The notes below the pieces were generated by a model. The model was not told where the DNA came from. It saw nothing but the letters and a program-made list of their open reading frames with translations, and did no database searches. The position numbers and the translations under genes were made by a program. A DNA stretch of 64,000 nucleotides from Mycobacteroides salmoniphilum (GTDB lineage: Bacteria; Actinomycetota; Actinomycetes; Mycobacteriales; Mycobacteriaceae), in assembly GCF_004924335.1 (NCBI RefSeq), contig NZ_CP024633.1:4650001-4714000 (forward strand). Direction: 5' to 3'. This document shows positions 18,576 to 27,310 of the stretch, one piece after another. The stretch's first letter is position 1; every line of letters starts with the position of its first letter.

Positions 18576-19211
18576 CTACTCCGGCCAGCTGTTGGCCCGG
18601 ATCAACTCCACCAGGTCGTCGCGCACGAATGACGGGTCGAAATGCGCGAGCACATCGGCGTTCATGTTGCCGAATGTGCTGCGCGGCCGATGCCGATTGC
18701 CCTCGAAGAAGGCGTTCAGAATCCTGTTCTTGAAATCGGGTCGCGGGTGCACCGCCGTCACTGCGTCTAAATCTCTGGCAGACAGCGCATCCCGCTCAAT
18801 GCCCACCACATCGGTTTCCACCCCCGCGGTAACCAGAGCCACCTCCGGGCTGAGGAACTCAGTGACCCCGGGCGTGGTGTGCAGCGCGATCGCCAGCCAC
18901 ACATTCTGGGCGTCCTCGGCACTCACCCCGCGTTCGGTGAGGAACTCGCGGGCGGCGTTGGCGCCGTTGACCTCGAACCGCAGCTGCGACTCCCGGAAGT
19001 CCTCAGTGAGGCCGATGTCATGGAACATCGCACCGGCGTAGAGCAGCTCCAGATCGGGTTTCACGCCGCGACGCTGACCCTGCAGCGCGCCGAACAGATA
19101 CACCCGGCGCGAGTGGTGAAACAGCAGGTCGTCCTCGGTGTCGCGGATGTACTCGGTGATCTCGCGCGCCAGCGGCGTGTCGGGGATCTCGACTCCGGCA
19201 ATCTCGGTCAT
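18576..19211 (-). CDS. HD-domain hydrolase, cyanamide hydratase-like
   Basis: A 211-residue protein with an HD metal-site pattern: 'LFHHSRRVYLFG', then 'AGAMFHDIGL' (the HD pair), later 'LAIALHTTPG' and 'VTAGVETDVVG'. The 'HSRRVYLFG' opening is typical of the cyanamide hydratase-like branch. These proteins bind a divalent metal and act on small molecules or phosphoesters. ATG at 19211 follows AAAGGAC. It is divergent (136-base gap) from a GlxA-type regulator, which probably controls it. Substrate unknown. Confidence 0.8.
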   Translation of the reverse strand: MTEIAGVEIPDTPLAREITEYIRDTEDDLLFHHSRRVYLFGALQGQRRGVKPDLELLYAGAMFHDIGLTEDFRESQLRFEVNGANAAREFLTERGVSAEDAQNVWLAIALHTTPGVTEFLSPEVALVTAGVETDVVGIERDALSARDLDAVTAVHPRPDFKNRILNAFFEGNRHRPRSTFGNMNADVLAHFDPSFVRDDLVELIRANSWPE

Positions 19212-19347
19212 GGCATGTCCTTTGTCTGGTGGAACTCTGTCACCTACGAGTTTCTGGCTAGGTTGCTCGCCGGCGAGAGGCGCCAAGCGGCCGTTGATCC
19301 CACAGATCCGGACACGTGCGTGGCTGCGCATCTGCGATCCTGAGGTC

Positions 19348-20307
19348 ATGTCCGACGAACGGCTCATCACGATCGTCGTGTTCGACGGCATGAAACTGCT
19401 CGATCTGGCCGGGCCTGCCGAGGTGTTCGCCGAGGCCAATCGATTCGGCGCAAACTACCGGTTGGTGGTGGCCTCGGTCGACGGTAAGGACGTGGCGACA
19501 TCCATCGGGTCCCCATTCTCGGTGACCGGGACGATCGACTCCATAAAGTCCATGGACACCGTGCTCGTGGCGGGCGGAGACGTGTTGATCGGGCGCCCAC
19601 TGGACCCCGCACTTGTGGAGGCCCTGACCCGCATACCCGCGCGCTGCCGGCGCATCGCATCCATCTGTACGGGTGCCTTCCTGCTGGCGCAGGCGGGCGT
19701 ACTCGACCGTCGGCGCGCCACCACGCACTGGCGTCACACCGGCCGGCTGCAACGCGCATTCCCGAGCATCACCGTCGAGCCCGATGCGATCTTCGTCAGG
19801 GATGCAAACGTTTTCACCTCGGCCGGGGTGTCCGCGGGTATCGACTTGGCCCTGGCGCTCGTCGAGGACGACTACGGATCGGACATTGTCCGCGAAGTGG
19901 CCCGCTCGCTGGTCGTTTATCTCAAGCGCGCGGGCGGACAGTCTCAGTTCTCGGTCTTCGTGGAGTCAGCGCCGCCTGCGGGTTCGGCACTACGTCCGGC
20001 AACCGATGCGATCGCCGCCGACCCTGCTGACGATCACAGTGTGCAGAAGCTGGCCGCACGAGCAGCGCTGAGTACCCGACAGCTCACCCGGCTCTTTCAC
20101 ACCGAATTAGGCACTACGCCAGCGCGATACGTGGAGCTCGTTCGAATCGACGCGGCCCGTGGCGCCTTGGATGCGGGAAGCACGGTCGCTCACGCCGCGC
20201 GCATCGCCGGGTTCGGGAGCGCAGAGACGCTGCGGCGGGTGTTCGTCAGCGAGCTGGGCGTCTCCCCGAAGGCCTACCGCGACCGGTTCCGTACCGCCGC
20301 GCGCTAG
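19348..20307 (+). CDS. GlxA-type AraC family regulator with DJ-1/PfpI domain
   Basis: A 319-residue two-domain regulator. Residues about 5-170 form a DJ-1/PfpI amidase-like domain ('FDGMKLLDLAGPAEVFAEA', nucleophile-elbow region 'ASICTGAFLLAQAG', 'ATTHW'). Residues about 220-315 hold two AraC HTH motifs ending 'FGSAETLRRVF...LGVSPKAYRDRF'. The first domain is likely a sensor rather than an active amidase. It is divergent from the HD-domain hydrolase; the 3' end overlaps the convergent metallo-beta-lactamase-fold gene by 4 bases. Confidence 0.88.
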   Translation: MSDERLITIVVFDGMKLLDLAGPAEVFAEANRFGANYRLVVASVDGKDVATSIGSPFSVTGTIDSIKSMDTVLVAGGDVLIGRPLDPALVEALTRIPARCRRIASICTGAFLLAQAGVLDRRRATTHWRHTGRLQRAFPSITVEPDAIFVRDANVFTSAGVSAGIDLALALVEDDYGSDIVREVARSLVVYLKRAGGQSQFSVFVESAPPAGSALRPATDAIAADPADDHSVQKLAARAALSTRQLTRLFHTELGTTPARYVELVRIDAARGALDAGSTVAHAARIAGFGSAETLRRVFVSELGVSPKAYRDRFRTAAR

Positions 20308-20927
20308 TGGCCGCGCGCCACCCAATCGTCGTAGTGCACGATCTCGTCGCCGATGGTGGTCGTGTCGCCATGGCCGGTGTACACCACCGTGTCCGCGGGA
20401 AGTGGCCCGAGGCGCCCCGAGATGGACTGCAGGATCGTCGGGAAGTCGGAGAACGATCGCCCGGTGGCACCCGGCCCGCCCTGGAACAGGGTGTCTCCCG
20501 AGAACACCGCTCGCAGTTCGGGCGCGTACCAGCACACCGAGCCCGGGGAATGTCCCGGCGTGTGCAGAGCATGCAGTTCCAGGCCGCCGACCGACAGCAC
20601 CATGTCGTCTTCGACAACGCGGAACTCTTTGTCCTGATGCGTCATTCGCCACAGCATGTCGTCGGCGGGGTGCAGCAGCACCGGGGCGTCCAGGGCCTGA
20701 CTCAGCTCCGGGGCGACGGTGATGTGGTCGTTGTGGCCGTGCGTGCACACCACCGCGACGACATTGCGTCCGGCGACCGCCTCGATGATCGGCTCTGCCG
20801 AATGCGCGGCATCGAAGACCACCACATCATCGCCCTCACCGACGATCCAGATGTTGTTGTCGACTTCCCAGCTGCCGCCGTCGAGCTCGAAGGTTCCGCG
20901 CGTGACGACCCGTTCGATTCCGCTCAT
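20304..20927 (-). CDS. Metallo-beta-lactamase-fold hydrolase (glyoxalase II-like)
   Basis: A 207-residue MBL-fold protein with the complete dinuclear metal motif 'THGHNDH', the next His in 'LHTPGHSPGS', the bridging Asp in 'FSGDTLF' and the last His in 'YTGHGD'. The length is that of single-domain MBL thioesterases. A similar protein (Rv2260) sits beside the mycothiol-dependent S-nitrosothiol reductase in M. tuberculosis, which hints at a mycothiol thioester substrate, but no such partner is seen here. It lies 21 bases downstream of the epimerase gene, probably one operon. Confidence 0.87.
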   Translation of the reverse strand: MSGIERVVTRGTFELDGGSWEVDNNIWIVGEGDDVVVFDAAHSAEPIIEAVAGRNVVAVVCTHGHNDHITVAPELSQALDAPVLLHPADDMLWRMTHQDKEFRVVEDDMVLSVGGLELHALHTPGHSPGSVCWYAPELRAVFSGDTLFQGGPGATGRSFSDFPTILQSISGRLGPLPADTVVYTGHGDTTTIGDEIVHYDDWVARGH

Positions 20928-20948
20928 CCATCGACCTTTCGCATCGTC

Positions 20949-22004
20949 TCAGTATTGCGGATCGCCCCAGCACCGTTCGATCGCGCGCCACGGATCGGCG
21001 AATTGTCCACCCATCCCGCGGTATGGCGACTGAGTTTTCAGCACGGCACGCACGATGGGCGCTGCCAGCCGTAGCGGCCCACGCCTCCAGCCCACCGCAA
21101 CACTGGTCTCGGAATGCATCGCAGGTAACGAATGTCGCTGGAAGCCGAGAACCTGCTGGGAACGTTCCGTGTCCATCCAATCGGTGACGAACCAGCTGCG
21201 ATCCTCGTCGGGATCGCCCGGACGCCCTGCCGGAATGCCACCGGCAAGCCCCATGGCAGCGGCCGTTTCCGACGCCACGGTCGACTGGGTGGTGCGATGA
21301 GAGCTGTCGCCGCCGATCAGGAAGACCTCGTGCACGTGGCTCGTCGATATCGCGGCGCAAAAGGCCTGCGCGACATCGCGCACATCGACGGTCTGGATTC
21401 GGCCGTCCGAGGGAAGCACCGCCTCGAATCGCAGCAGACTGGGGTCGATACTCCAGCGAGGGGCCGCCGTCAGTACCCCGCCAAGACGGAGCACCACCCA
21501 GTCCAGACCCGAGGACCGCACCAGATTTTCGGCCGCGACCTTGTGAGCACCGTAGAGGTCGCTGGGGTTGACCGGCGTGTCCGCTGTGAGCAATCCCTTG
21601 TCGCGATAGGGATTCCGGGCGCCATACACCGCGACACTGGAGGCCAGGACGAAGCGTGGCAACGACTCCAGGTTCGCGGCAGCGGCCAGCAGGAAACCCG
21701 TCGCGCCGACGTTGACCGCTTGTGCCAAGCGCCGATTCGCGTAGCAGAACGGTGGGATCAGCGCCGCGAGGTGCACAATCGCGGTAGGCGCAGTTGACTC
21801 GACCAACGACGTGACCTCGGACGCGGACGTAAGGTCCGCCCACCGCATCTCGACCCCGGCCGGAACACGCTGGGCACTCTGAAGGTTCCCCGGGGTGCCC
21901 AGGTCCGTCGCAACGACCACGCAACCGCGTGCCGCGAGGGCATCCACGACAGCGGACCCCACCAGGCCGAATGCCCCGGTTACCAGAACACGATCGCTGG
22001 TCAC
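20949..22004 (-). CDS. NAD-dependent epimerase/dehydratase (extended SDR)
   Basis: A 351-residue extended SDR. 'VLVTGAFGLVGSAV' is the NAD(P) motif near the N terminus and 'YGAHKVAAE' holds the catalytic Tyr-Lys; 'LASSVAVYGARNP' has the catalytic Ser. GTG at 22004 is preferred because CTTGGAGG lies 6 bases upstream; a longer frame reaches 22082 but would run through the operator-like repeats. It probably forms an operon with the MBL-fold gene and is divergent from a patatin gene. Confidence 0.85.
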   Translation of the reverse strand: MTSDRVLVTGAFGLVGSAVVDALAARGCVVVATDLGTPGNLQSAQRVPAGVEMRWADLTSASEVTSLVESTAPTAIVHLAALIPPFCYANRRLAQAVNVGATGFLLAAAANLESLPRFVLASSVAVYGARNPYRDKGLLTADTPVNPSDLYGAHKVAAENLVRSSGLDWVVLRLGGVLTAAPRWSIDPSLLRFEAVLPSDGRIQTVDVRDVAQAFCAAISTSHVHEVFLIGGDSSHRTTQSTVASETAAAMGLAGGIPAGRPGDPDEDRSWFVTDWMDTERSQQVLGFQRHSLPAMHSETSVAVGWRRGPLRLAAPIVRAVLKTQSPYRGMGGQFADPWRAIERCWGDPQY

Positions 22005-22018
22005 GCCAACCTCCAAGT

Positions 22019-22111
22019 AGACAAGTGTCCAGACACTGAACTGCTCGTGGCCAAGGCCGTGTACAGGTCGGACCGCATCCACTATTACCGAAAATCAGAC
22101 ACCTGTCCAGA
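22019..22111. promoter_or_regulatory. Pair of GACA-N2-TGTC operator-like repeats
   Basis: AGACAAGTGTCCAGA (22019-22033) and AGACACCTGTCCAGA (22097-22111) agree at 13 of 15 positions and each contain GACA-N2-TGTC dyads. The first also extends to AGTGTC-CA-GACACT (22024-22037). They lie in the divergent promoter between the epimerase and patatin genes. The dyad style suggests a TetR-type repressor; none is encoded next to it. Confidence 0.55.
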
Positions 22112-22159
22112 ATGGTTGTGCGGCGGCACCGCCCTCCGGTAGATCGCTAGTGTTGCGCT

Positions 22160-23005
22160 ATGACAACGGCGTTTGTGTTGTCCGGTGGCGCCAGCCTCGG
22201 GTCGATCCAAGTCGGCATGCTGCTGGCCTTGACCGAGGCCGGGGTCGTCCCCGATCTGATCGTCGGAACGTCGGTGGGTGCGCTGAACGGCGGCTGGCTG
22301 GCCGCGCGATCCGATATGGACGGCATGAACGCGCTCGCCGACCTCTGGCGATCACTCTCCCGCGGCGACGTCTTCCCCACCAATCTGTACACCGGGTTCC
22401 TCGGATTCATCGGCCGTCGTCGCAGCCTGGTTTCCGATTCGGGTCTGCGCCGTCTCTTGAAGGAACACTTGGAGTTTCGCAGGCTTGAAGACGCTCCCAT
22501 TCCGCTGCATGTCGTGGCGACCGACGTGCTCACCGGCAAGGACGTTCTGCTGTCCAGCGGCGATCCGATCGACGCGATCGCCGCCAGTGCCGCTGTGCCT
22601 GCCGTGCTGCCGCCGGTAACTATCGATGGACGGGTCTTCATCGATGGTGGCGTGGTGAACAACACCCCACTCTCACATGCCGTTTCGTTGGGTGCCGACG
22701 AGATCTGGGTGCTGCCCACGGGGTATGCCTGCGCACTTCGCGAAGCTCCGAGAGGCGCGCTGGCCATGGCGCTGCACGCCACCACGCTGGCCATCAACCA
22801 ACGCCTGGCCGTAGACGTCGCCCGCTTCGAGCGGACCGTCGCGCTGCGGGTGGTGCCGCCGCTGTGTCCGGTCCGCATCTCACCGATCGACTTCTCACAT
22901 TCGGGTGAGCTCATCGACCGCGCGCGTCAGCAGACCCTCAGGTGGCTACTCATGCCGAGATTCAAGATCAATCAGGCAGATCTCCTGGAACATCACCACG
23001 ACTGA
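22160..23005 (+). CDS. Patatin-like phospholipase
   Basis: A 281-residue patatin-fold hydrolase. 'FVLSGGASLGSIQVGML' is the oxyanion loop, 'GTSVG' the nucleophile elbow and 'FIDGGVVNNTP' carries the catalytic Asp, so the Ser-Asp dyad is complete. 'VVATDVLTGKDVLLSSG' and 'AIAASAAVPAVLPPV' are further family landmarks. It is distinct from the longer patatin at 14414. It shares the divergent operator-bearing promoter with the epimerase and is followed closely by a small helical protein. Confidence 0.9.
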   Translation: MTTAFVLSGGASLGSIQVGMLLALTEAGVVPDLIVGTSVGALNGGWLAARSDMDGMNALADLWRSLSRGDVFPTNLYTGFLGFIGRRRSLVSDSGLRRLLKEHLEFRRLEDAPIPLHVVATDVLTGKDVLLSSGDPIDAIAASAAVPAVLPPVTIDGRVFIDGGVVNNTPLSHAVSLGADEIWVLPTGYACALREAPRGALAMALHATTLAINQRLAVDVARFERTVALRVVPPLCPVRISPIDFSHSGELIDRARQQTLRWLLMPRFKINQADLLEHHHD

Positions 23006-23031
23006 GCACATCGAGCTGTAACACTGGCCGC

Positions 23032-23400
23032 GTGGTGCTCGACGACACCCCCGAGAAGGGCAGCCCGGCTGCCTCCCGTACCGGGCGTGAGCGCATCCAG
23101 AAGCTGGCCAGAGCGGCGCTCAACGCAGATGTCACCGTCGGGCAGCTCGACACCGTGCTCACCGACATGTCCGCCGTTCTCATCGACATGAACGACACGC
23201 TTGGTGTCATCGGCGAGCTCACGCCCCGCATGATGCTCGTCGTCGAGCGGATGGAGAACGTGATGACACGCATCGAGCGGATCGTCGGACTCGCCGAGTC
23301 GGTGCTCACACCGGTCACCGTCACCGAGTCGGCGGTGCGCGGCGTCCTGGCGTCGTTCCAGAACGAGATCAAGCGACGGTTGGCTCGCCCCGGGAGCTGA
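23032..23400 (+). CDS. Small helical protein of unknown function
   Basis: A 122-residue protein starting at GTG 23032. Residues about 35-100 form long amphipathic helices with regular hydrophobic spacing ('LDTVLTDMSAVLIDMNDTLG', 'LVVERMENVMTRIERIVGL'), which suggests a coiled coil. There is no signal peptide, membrane helix or catalytic motif. It fits between the patatin and nitroreductase genes with gaps of 26 and 13 bases, so it is probably in their operon. It looks somewhat like helical phasin- or chemoreceptor-type sequence, but I do not recognise a family. Confidence 0.72.
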   Translation: MVLDDTPEKGSPAASRTGRERIQKLARAALNADVTVGQLDTVLTDMSAVLIDMNDTLGVIGELTPRMMLVVERMENVMTRIERIVGLAESVLTPVTVTESAVRGVLASFQNEIKRRLARPGS

Positions 23401-23413
23401 CTAGAGTGGCGCC

Positions 23414-24091
23414 ATGGAGCTCTACGACGTCATGCGCACCACCTTCGCGGCACGTGAGTTCACCGGGGAACCATTGCCCGACAATGTGTTAGACCGCATC
23501 CTCGACAACGCCCGGTTCGCTCCCAGCGGAGGCAATCGGCAAGCCGGACACATCATCGTGATCAGGGACCCCTCCACGCGTGCGGGCCTGATCGAGGCGA
23601 CCACGCCGGGCGCACGCCGGTACTTCGCGCAGATCGCGGCCTGTGAGTCACCGTGGAATCCGGTCAGTCCCACCCTCGTTGCCCCGGAAACCGTCGCCGC
23701 GACCAGGGTTCCCGAGTCGGTTTTCGAACCGCTGCGCACCGCATCGGTGGTGCTGGTCGTGTGCGTGGACCTGAGACTGGTCGCGGCCACGGACCAGGGG
23801 CTGGATCGCATCGGCGTCATCAGTGGAGCCTCGATCTATCCGCTGGTGTGGAACATCCTGCTGGCCGCCCGAGCAGAGGGCTTCGGTGGCACCCTGACCA
23901 CCATGGCCGTGGCGCAAGAGCCCAAAGTGCGTGAGCTGCTCGGCATTCCCGATACATATGCGGTGGCCGCCGTGTTACCCATCGGCAAGCCCGTCAAGCA
24001 ATTGAGGAAGCTACGACGCAACACCGTCGACGAGTTCGTCACCCGCGAACGCTTTGACGGGGACCCCTACCGCGAGTATCACTCGCGGTAG
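23414..24091 (+). CDS. Nitroreductase family protein
   Basis: A 225-residue FMN-dependent nitroreductase-fold protein. 'YDVMRTTFAAREFTGEPLP' is the family opening, 'ARFAPSGGNRQAGHIIVI' the FMN contact segment, and 'EGFGGTLTT' plus 'LLGIPDTYAVAAVLPIGKP' are late signature segments. Members reduce nitro groups or quinones with NAD(P)H. It follows the helical protein by 13 bases. The physiological substrate cannot be read from the sequence. Confidence 0.9.
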   Translation: MELYDVMRTTFAAREFTGEPLPDNVLDRILDNARFAPSGGNRQAGHIIVIRDPSTRAGLIEATTPGARRYFAQIAACESPWNPVSPTLVAPETVAATRVPESVFEPLRTASVVLVVCVDLRLVAATDQGLDRIGVISGASIYPLVWNILLAARAEGFGGTLTTMAVAQEPKVRELLGIPDTYAVAAVLPIGKPVKQLRKLRRNTVDEFVTRERFDGDPYREYHSR

Positions 24092-24181
24092 CGCGAATAT
24101 CCGAGATCACACTGATTTCCCCAGGCAGCCTGGTGTTTGATCGAATGGACGTGCCAGTCCGCGATCTGAAACGAGCAACCC

Positions 24182-24922
24182 GTGAACGCACAGGACGAAC
24201 CGGACACCACACCGGACGAACCGGATACCTCCCTACCCGAGGAGCCAGGAGACGACGCTCTCCAGGAGAGTGCTCCGGCGCTGATCACGGCGGCCGGGCT
24301 GGGTGTGGACGGTGAACACGGACCGCTTTTTTCCAGCATCGACCTGGAACTCACCTCGGGGTTTCACGCCATCCAGATGCCCGGCGGACCGGGGCAGCAC
24401 ACGCTGCTACTGGCACTGGCCGGCCGACTCAAGCCCAGCCACGGCACCGTCACCGTGATGGGCGACAGCGACCCGCGTGCGATCCGCCGACACTGTGCCA
24501 TCGCCGCCTTCGCCGATATCGACGAGCTCGAAGAGACCGTGACGGTCCAGACCGTTCTCGCCGAACAGGTCCGATGGCTGGCACCGTGGTTCTCGCGGGT
24601 CCCCGCCGATACCGGACACGACAAGCTGGCCGAGGTGTTCGGTGAGCTCCCGGCGCCGTCCGGAGGCACCTACATCGTCGAACTGTCCGATCTCGACCTG
24701 TTCCTCGTGCGCATCGCGCTGGCGCTGCTCTCGGACCGACCCATTCTGGTCGTCGGCGACCTGGAGCAGGTCCGCGACAACGCGCGCCGCGCCACGGCCG
24801 TCGAGCGGCTCGGCGTGATCGCCGAGAACCGCACCGTCGTCGTCGGAGTGACCAACCCCTTGGGCATCGACGCACCCGTCCACGACTTGCACGACCACCG
24901 CATCCTCACCGGGAGGGACTAA
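24182..24922 (+). CDS. Degenerate ABC-type ATP-binding protein paired with YhgE/Pip protein
   Basis: A 246-residue protein with the overall ABC ATPase layout but eroded motifs. The Walker A region reads 'MPGGPGQHT' (residues 66-74), so the invariant Lys is Q72. The signature region 'VELSDLDLFLVRIALAL' lacks LSGGQ. Walker B 'ILVVGD' (D193) has Leu, then Glu one place late. The first 35 residues are acidic and Pro-rich. ATP hydrolysis is doubtful; a regulatory or nucleotide-sensing role is possible. GTG start at 24182; it lies 3 bases upstream of the YhgE/Pip gene and is surely co-translated. Confidence 0.78.
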   Translation: MNAQDEPDTTPDEPDTSLPEEPGDDALQESAPALITAAGLGVDGEHGPLFSSIDLELTSGFHAIQMPGGPGQHTLLLALAGRLKPSHGTVTVMGDSDPRAIRRHCAIAAFADIDELEETVTVQTVLAEQVRWLAPWFSRVPADTGHDKLAEVFGELPAPSGGTYIVELSDLDLFLVRIALALLSDRPILVVGDLEQVRDNARRATAVERLGVIAENRTVVVGVTNPLGIDAPVHDLHDHRILTGRD

Positions 24923-24925
24923 CCC

Positions 24926-26872
24926 ATGCTCGCTGGACTCGCATTTGGTTCAGAAATAAAGCGATTCGGCCGCAGCCGAATGACCCGCGCCGCGATCGTG
25001 GTCCTCATGCTGCTGCCGCTGGTGTACGGCGCGCTGTATCTGTGGGCGTACTGGGACCCCTTCGGCCACGTCAACAAGATGCCGGTGGCACTGGTCAACG
25101 CCGACAAGGGCGCCACCGTCTCCGGCCAGCACGTAAACATCGGCGAGGAAATCTCCAAGAGCCTCACCGCCGACGGCAGCATGGACTGGCATGTTCTCAG
25201 TCTCGACGAGGCGCGCAATGGGGTTGACCACGGCACGTACTACTTCATGTTGGAGCTGCCCCCCGATTTCAGTGAGGCCATCGCCTCGCCGCTCACCGGT
25301 CAGCCGAAGCAGGCCAATCTGGTCGCCGTATACAACGACGCCAACAACTACATCTCCTCGAGCATCGGCCGCACCGCCATCGATCAGGTGCTCAATGCCG
25401 TCTCGACCCGTATCTCCGGCCAGGCCGTCAATCAGGTTCTGTCCGTGGTGGTTTCCTCCGGTGCGGGCATCCAGCAGGCCGCTGACGGCGCTGCGCAGCT
25501 CGCGGACGGCGCGGCTAAGGTCGACGACGGTGCGGGGCAGCTCGCAAACGGGCTGCACACAGCCCGGCCCGGATCTGCGCAACTGGCCACCGGCGCCAAG
25601 CAGCTCTCCGACGGCATCAACCAGGCCACCGACCCTCTGCTGACCGTCAGTAAGGCGGTCGCGAACATCGGCGGCAGCACCGACAAACTTCAGCAGGGCA
25701 CCGACGCGCTACGGCAAGCCAACGATCAGATCGACGGCATCGCCAAGGCCCAGGACAACGCCGCCAACGCGCTTACCGCGGTGATCGATCAGCTAGCCGG
25801 GCGCCAGGACCCGGCGGCGAACACGCTGCGCGGCATCCAGGACCAGCTGCGCGAACATCAGTTCACACCCCAGGTTCGCCAGCAGCTGACCGATGCGGAA
25901 AACGCGTCGATCGCGATGACCGAGACGCTGCGCGGACCCGGCAGCCCGCTGAAATCTGCTCTTGATCAGGTTGGCGGCAAGGGGCAGGAACTCACCAACA
26001 AGCTCAACCAGATGCGAAACGGCGCACAGCAGCTCGCCGCCGGAAATGCGCAATTGGCCAGTGGCATCGCCCAAATGTACGACGGCGCACAACAACTGAA
26101 ATCGGGTACCTCGCAGCTGCGTTCCGGCTCGGCCGAACTGGCGACCAAGCTTGCCGATGGGGCCAAGCAGGTACCCAACTGGAGTGCCCAACAGAAGGAC
26201 TCCATCGCCGATACCATCGGCGGCCCGGTGCATCTGGAGACCTCGCACGAGAATGCCGCGCCCAACTTCGGTACCGGTATGGCACCGTTCTTCGTCACGC
26301 TAGCGTTGTTCTTCGGGGCCTTGGTGCTGTGGATGATACTGCGGCCCTTGCAGAATCGAGCAATCGCCGCGGAGGTACTCCCCATCCGGGTGGCGCTCTC
26401 CAGTTATCTACCCGCCGCCACCATCGGGATCTTCCAGGCGATCATCCTGTATTGCGTGGTGCGATTCGCCCTCGGAATGCACGCCGCTCACCCGGTCGCG
26501 ATGCTCGCCTTCATGGTGCTGATCTCGTTCGCGTTCGTCGCCGCTACCCAGGCCATCAACGCACTGGTGGGTGCGGCTGTCGGGCGCGTACTGCTCATGG
26601 CCTTACTGATGTTGCAACTGGTCAGCGCCGGCGGCATGTATCCGGTGGAGACCACCTCGAGACCCTTCCAGGTTCTCCACAAATACGACCCGATGACGTA
26701 CGGCGTCGACGGGTTACGTCAGCTGATCCTGGGCGGTATCGACGGCAGACTGTGGCAGGCGGTGGTCACCCTGCTCTGCATCGCGTTGGGTGGGCTCCTG
26801 ATCACCAGCCTGTCGGCCCGGCGTAATCAACTCTGGAATCTGACGAGGCTACTGCCGTCGATCAAGATGTAG
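24926..26872 (+). CDS. YhgE/Pip domain membrane protein
   Basis: A 648-residue membrane protein. TM1 is at about residues 21-40 ('VVLMLLPLVYGALYLWAYWD'), followed by the YhgE/Pip N-terminal domain ('MPVALVNADKGA'). A long extracytoplasmic helical region carries repeated 'QLADGAAK', 'QLATGAKQLSDG' and 'QLAAGNAQLASG' units. About five TM helices follow from residue 450. This is the architecture of phage-infection protein/EsaA-like and ABC-2-type permeases. It pairs with the degenerate ATPase. The 3' end overlaps the convergent WhiB gene by 11 bases. Role unknown; envelope transport is a reasonable guess. Confidence 0.85.
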   Translation: MLAGLAFGSEIKRFGRSRMTRAAIVVLMLLPLVYGALYLWAYWDPFGHVNKMPVALVNADKGATVSGQHVNIGEEISKSLTADGSMDWHVLSLDEARNGVDHGTYYFMLELPPDFSEAIASPLTGQPKQANLVAVYNDANNYISSSIGRTAIDQVLNAVSTRISGQAVNQVLSVVVSSGAGIQQAADGAAQLADGAAKVDDGAGQLANGLHTARPGSAQLATGAKQLSDGINQATDPLLTVSKAVANIGGSTDKLQQGTDALRQANDQIDGIAKAQDNAANALTAVIDQLAGRQDPAANTLRGIQDQLREHQFTPQVRQQLTDAENASIAMTETLRGPGSPLKSALDQVGGKGQELTNKLNQMRNGAQQLAAGNAQLASGIAQMYDGAQQLKSGTSQLRSGSAELATKLADGAKQVPNWSAQQKDSIADTIGGPVHLETSHENAAPNFGTGMAPFFVTLALFFGALVLWMILRPLQNRAIAAEVLPIRVALSSYLPAATIGIFQAIILYCVVRFALGMHAAHPVAMLAFMVLISFAFVAATQAINALVGAAVGRVLLMALLMLQLVSAGGMYPVETTSRPFQVLHKYDPMTYGVDGLRQLILGGIDGRLWQAVVTLLCIALGGLLITSLSARRNQLWNLTRLLPSIKM

Positions 26873-27176
26873 CCTGGTCCGCCGCGGCGGCCTTGCGCCG
26901 TGACCGCGTCATGGCCAGTCGCCGCTCACGCGTTGTCATCGCACCCCAAACACCGTGTGGTTCATCAGTTCTTATGGCATGGGCCGCGCACGGCTTTCGC
27001 ACCGGACACTCGTTGCAGATCCGTTTCGCCTGCACCTCGTATTGCTTCCGCAATGCTCCCCGCTGAGTTTCGGCGTGGTAGAAGATATCCGTCGACATTC
27101 CGCGACAGACGGCCTTTACTTGCCACTCCAGTTCATCCAGCGCCGGTTCCACGCCGCGAAACTTTGGTCGCGTCAC
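26862..27176 (-). CDS. WhiB family iron-sulfur regulator
   Basis: A 104-residue protein (from GTG 27176) with the four cluster-binding cysteines C24, C54, C57 and C63 ('AVCRGM', 'ICNECPVRKPC'), the 'GVWG' turn at 75-78 and the basic tail 'RSRRKAAAA'. WhiB proteins hold a 4Fe-4S cluster, sense redox or nitric oxide and act with sigma factor on promoters. Phrases such as 'AVCRGM' and 'HGVWG' look nearest WhiB3 among the mycobacterial set, but orthology is not claimed. The open frame continues upstream to TTG 27281; 27176 was chosen for typical WhiB length and an upstream GGGGCAAGG. Confidence 0.88.
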   Translation of the reverse strand: MTRPKFRGVEPALDELEWQVKAVCRGMSTDIFYHAETQRGALRKQYEVQAKRICNECPVRKPCAAHAIRTDEPHGVWGAMTTRERRLAMTRSRRKAAAADQATS

Positions 27177-27310
27177 GGCCTTGCCCCAGACCACCCACAA
27201 ACATTCGGGCGCGTCGATGCCATCCGCATCCACCGAGTCTGGAGCCGAATGCCGGCGGTACGCGATAGCCACTTTGGACAATCCGCGGCGCGGAATTGAC
27301 CCGACTGGCT

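Noticed and set aside
20304..20927. Beta-lactamase (antibiotic resistance) from the MBL fold
   Set aside because: The motif set and lack of a signal peptide fit a cytosolic glyoxalase II-like thioesterase better.
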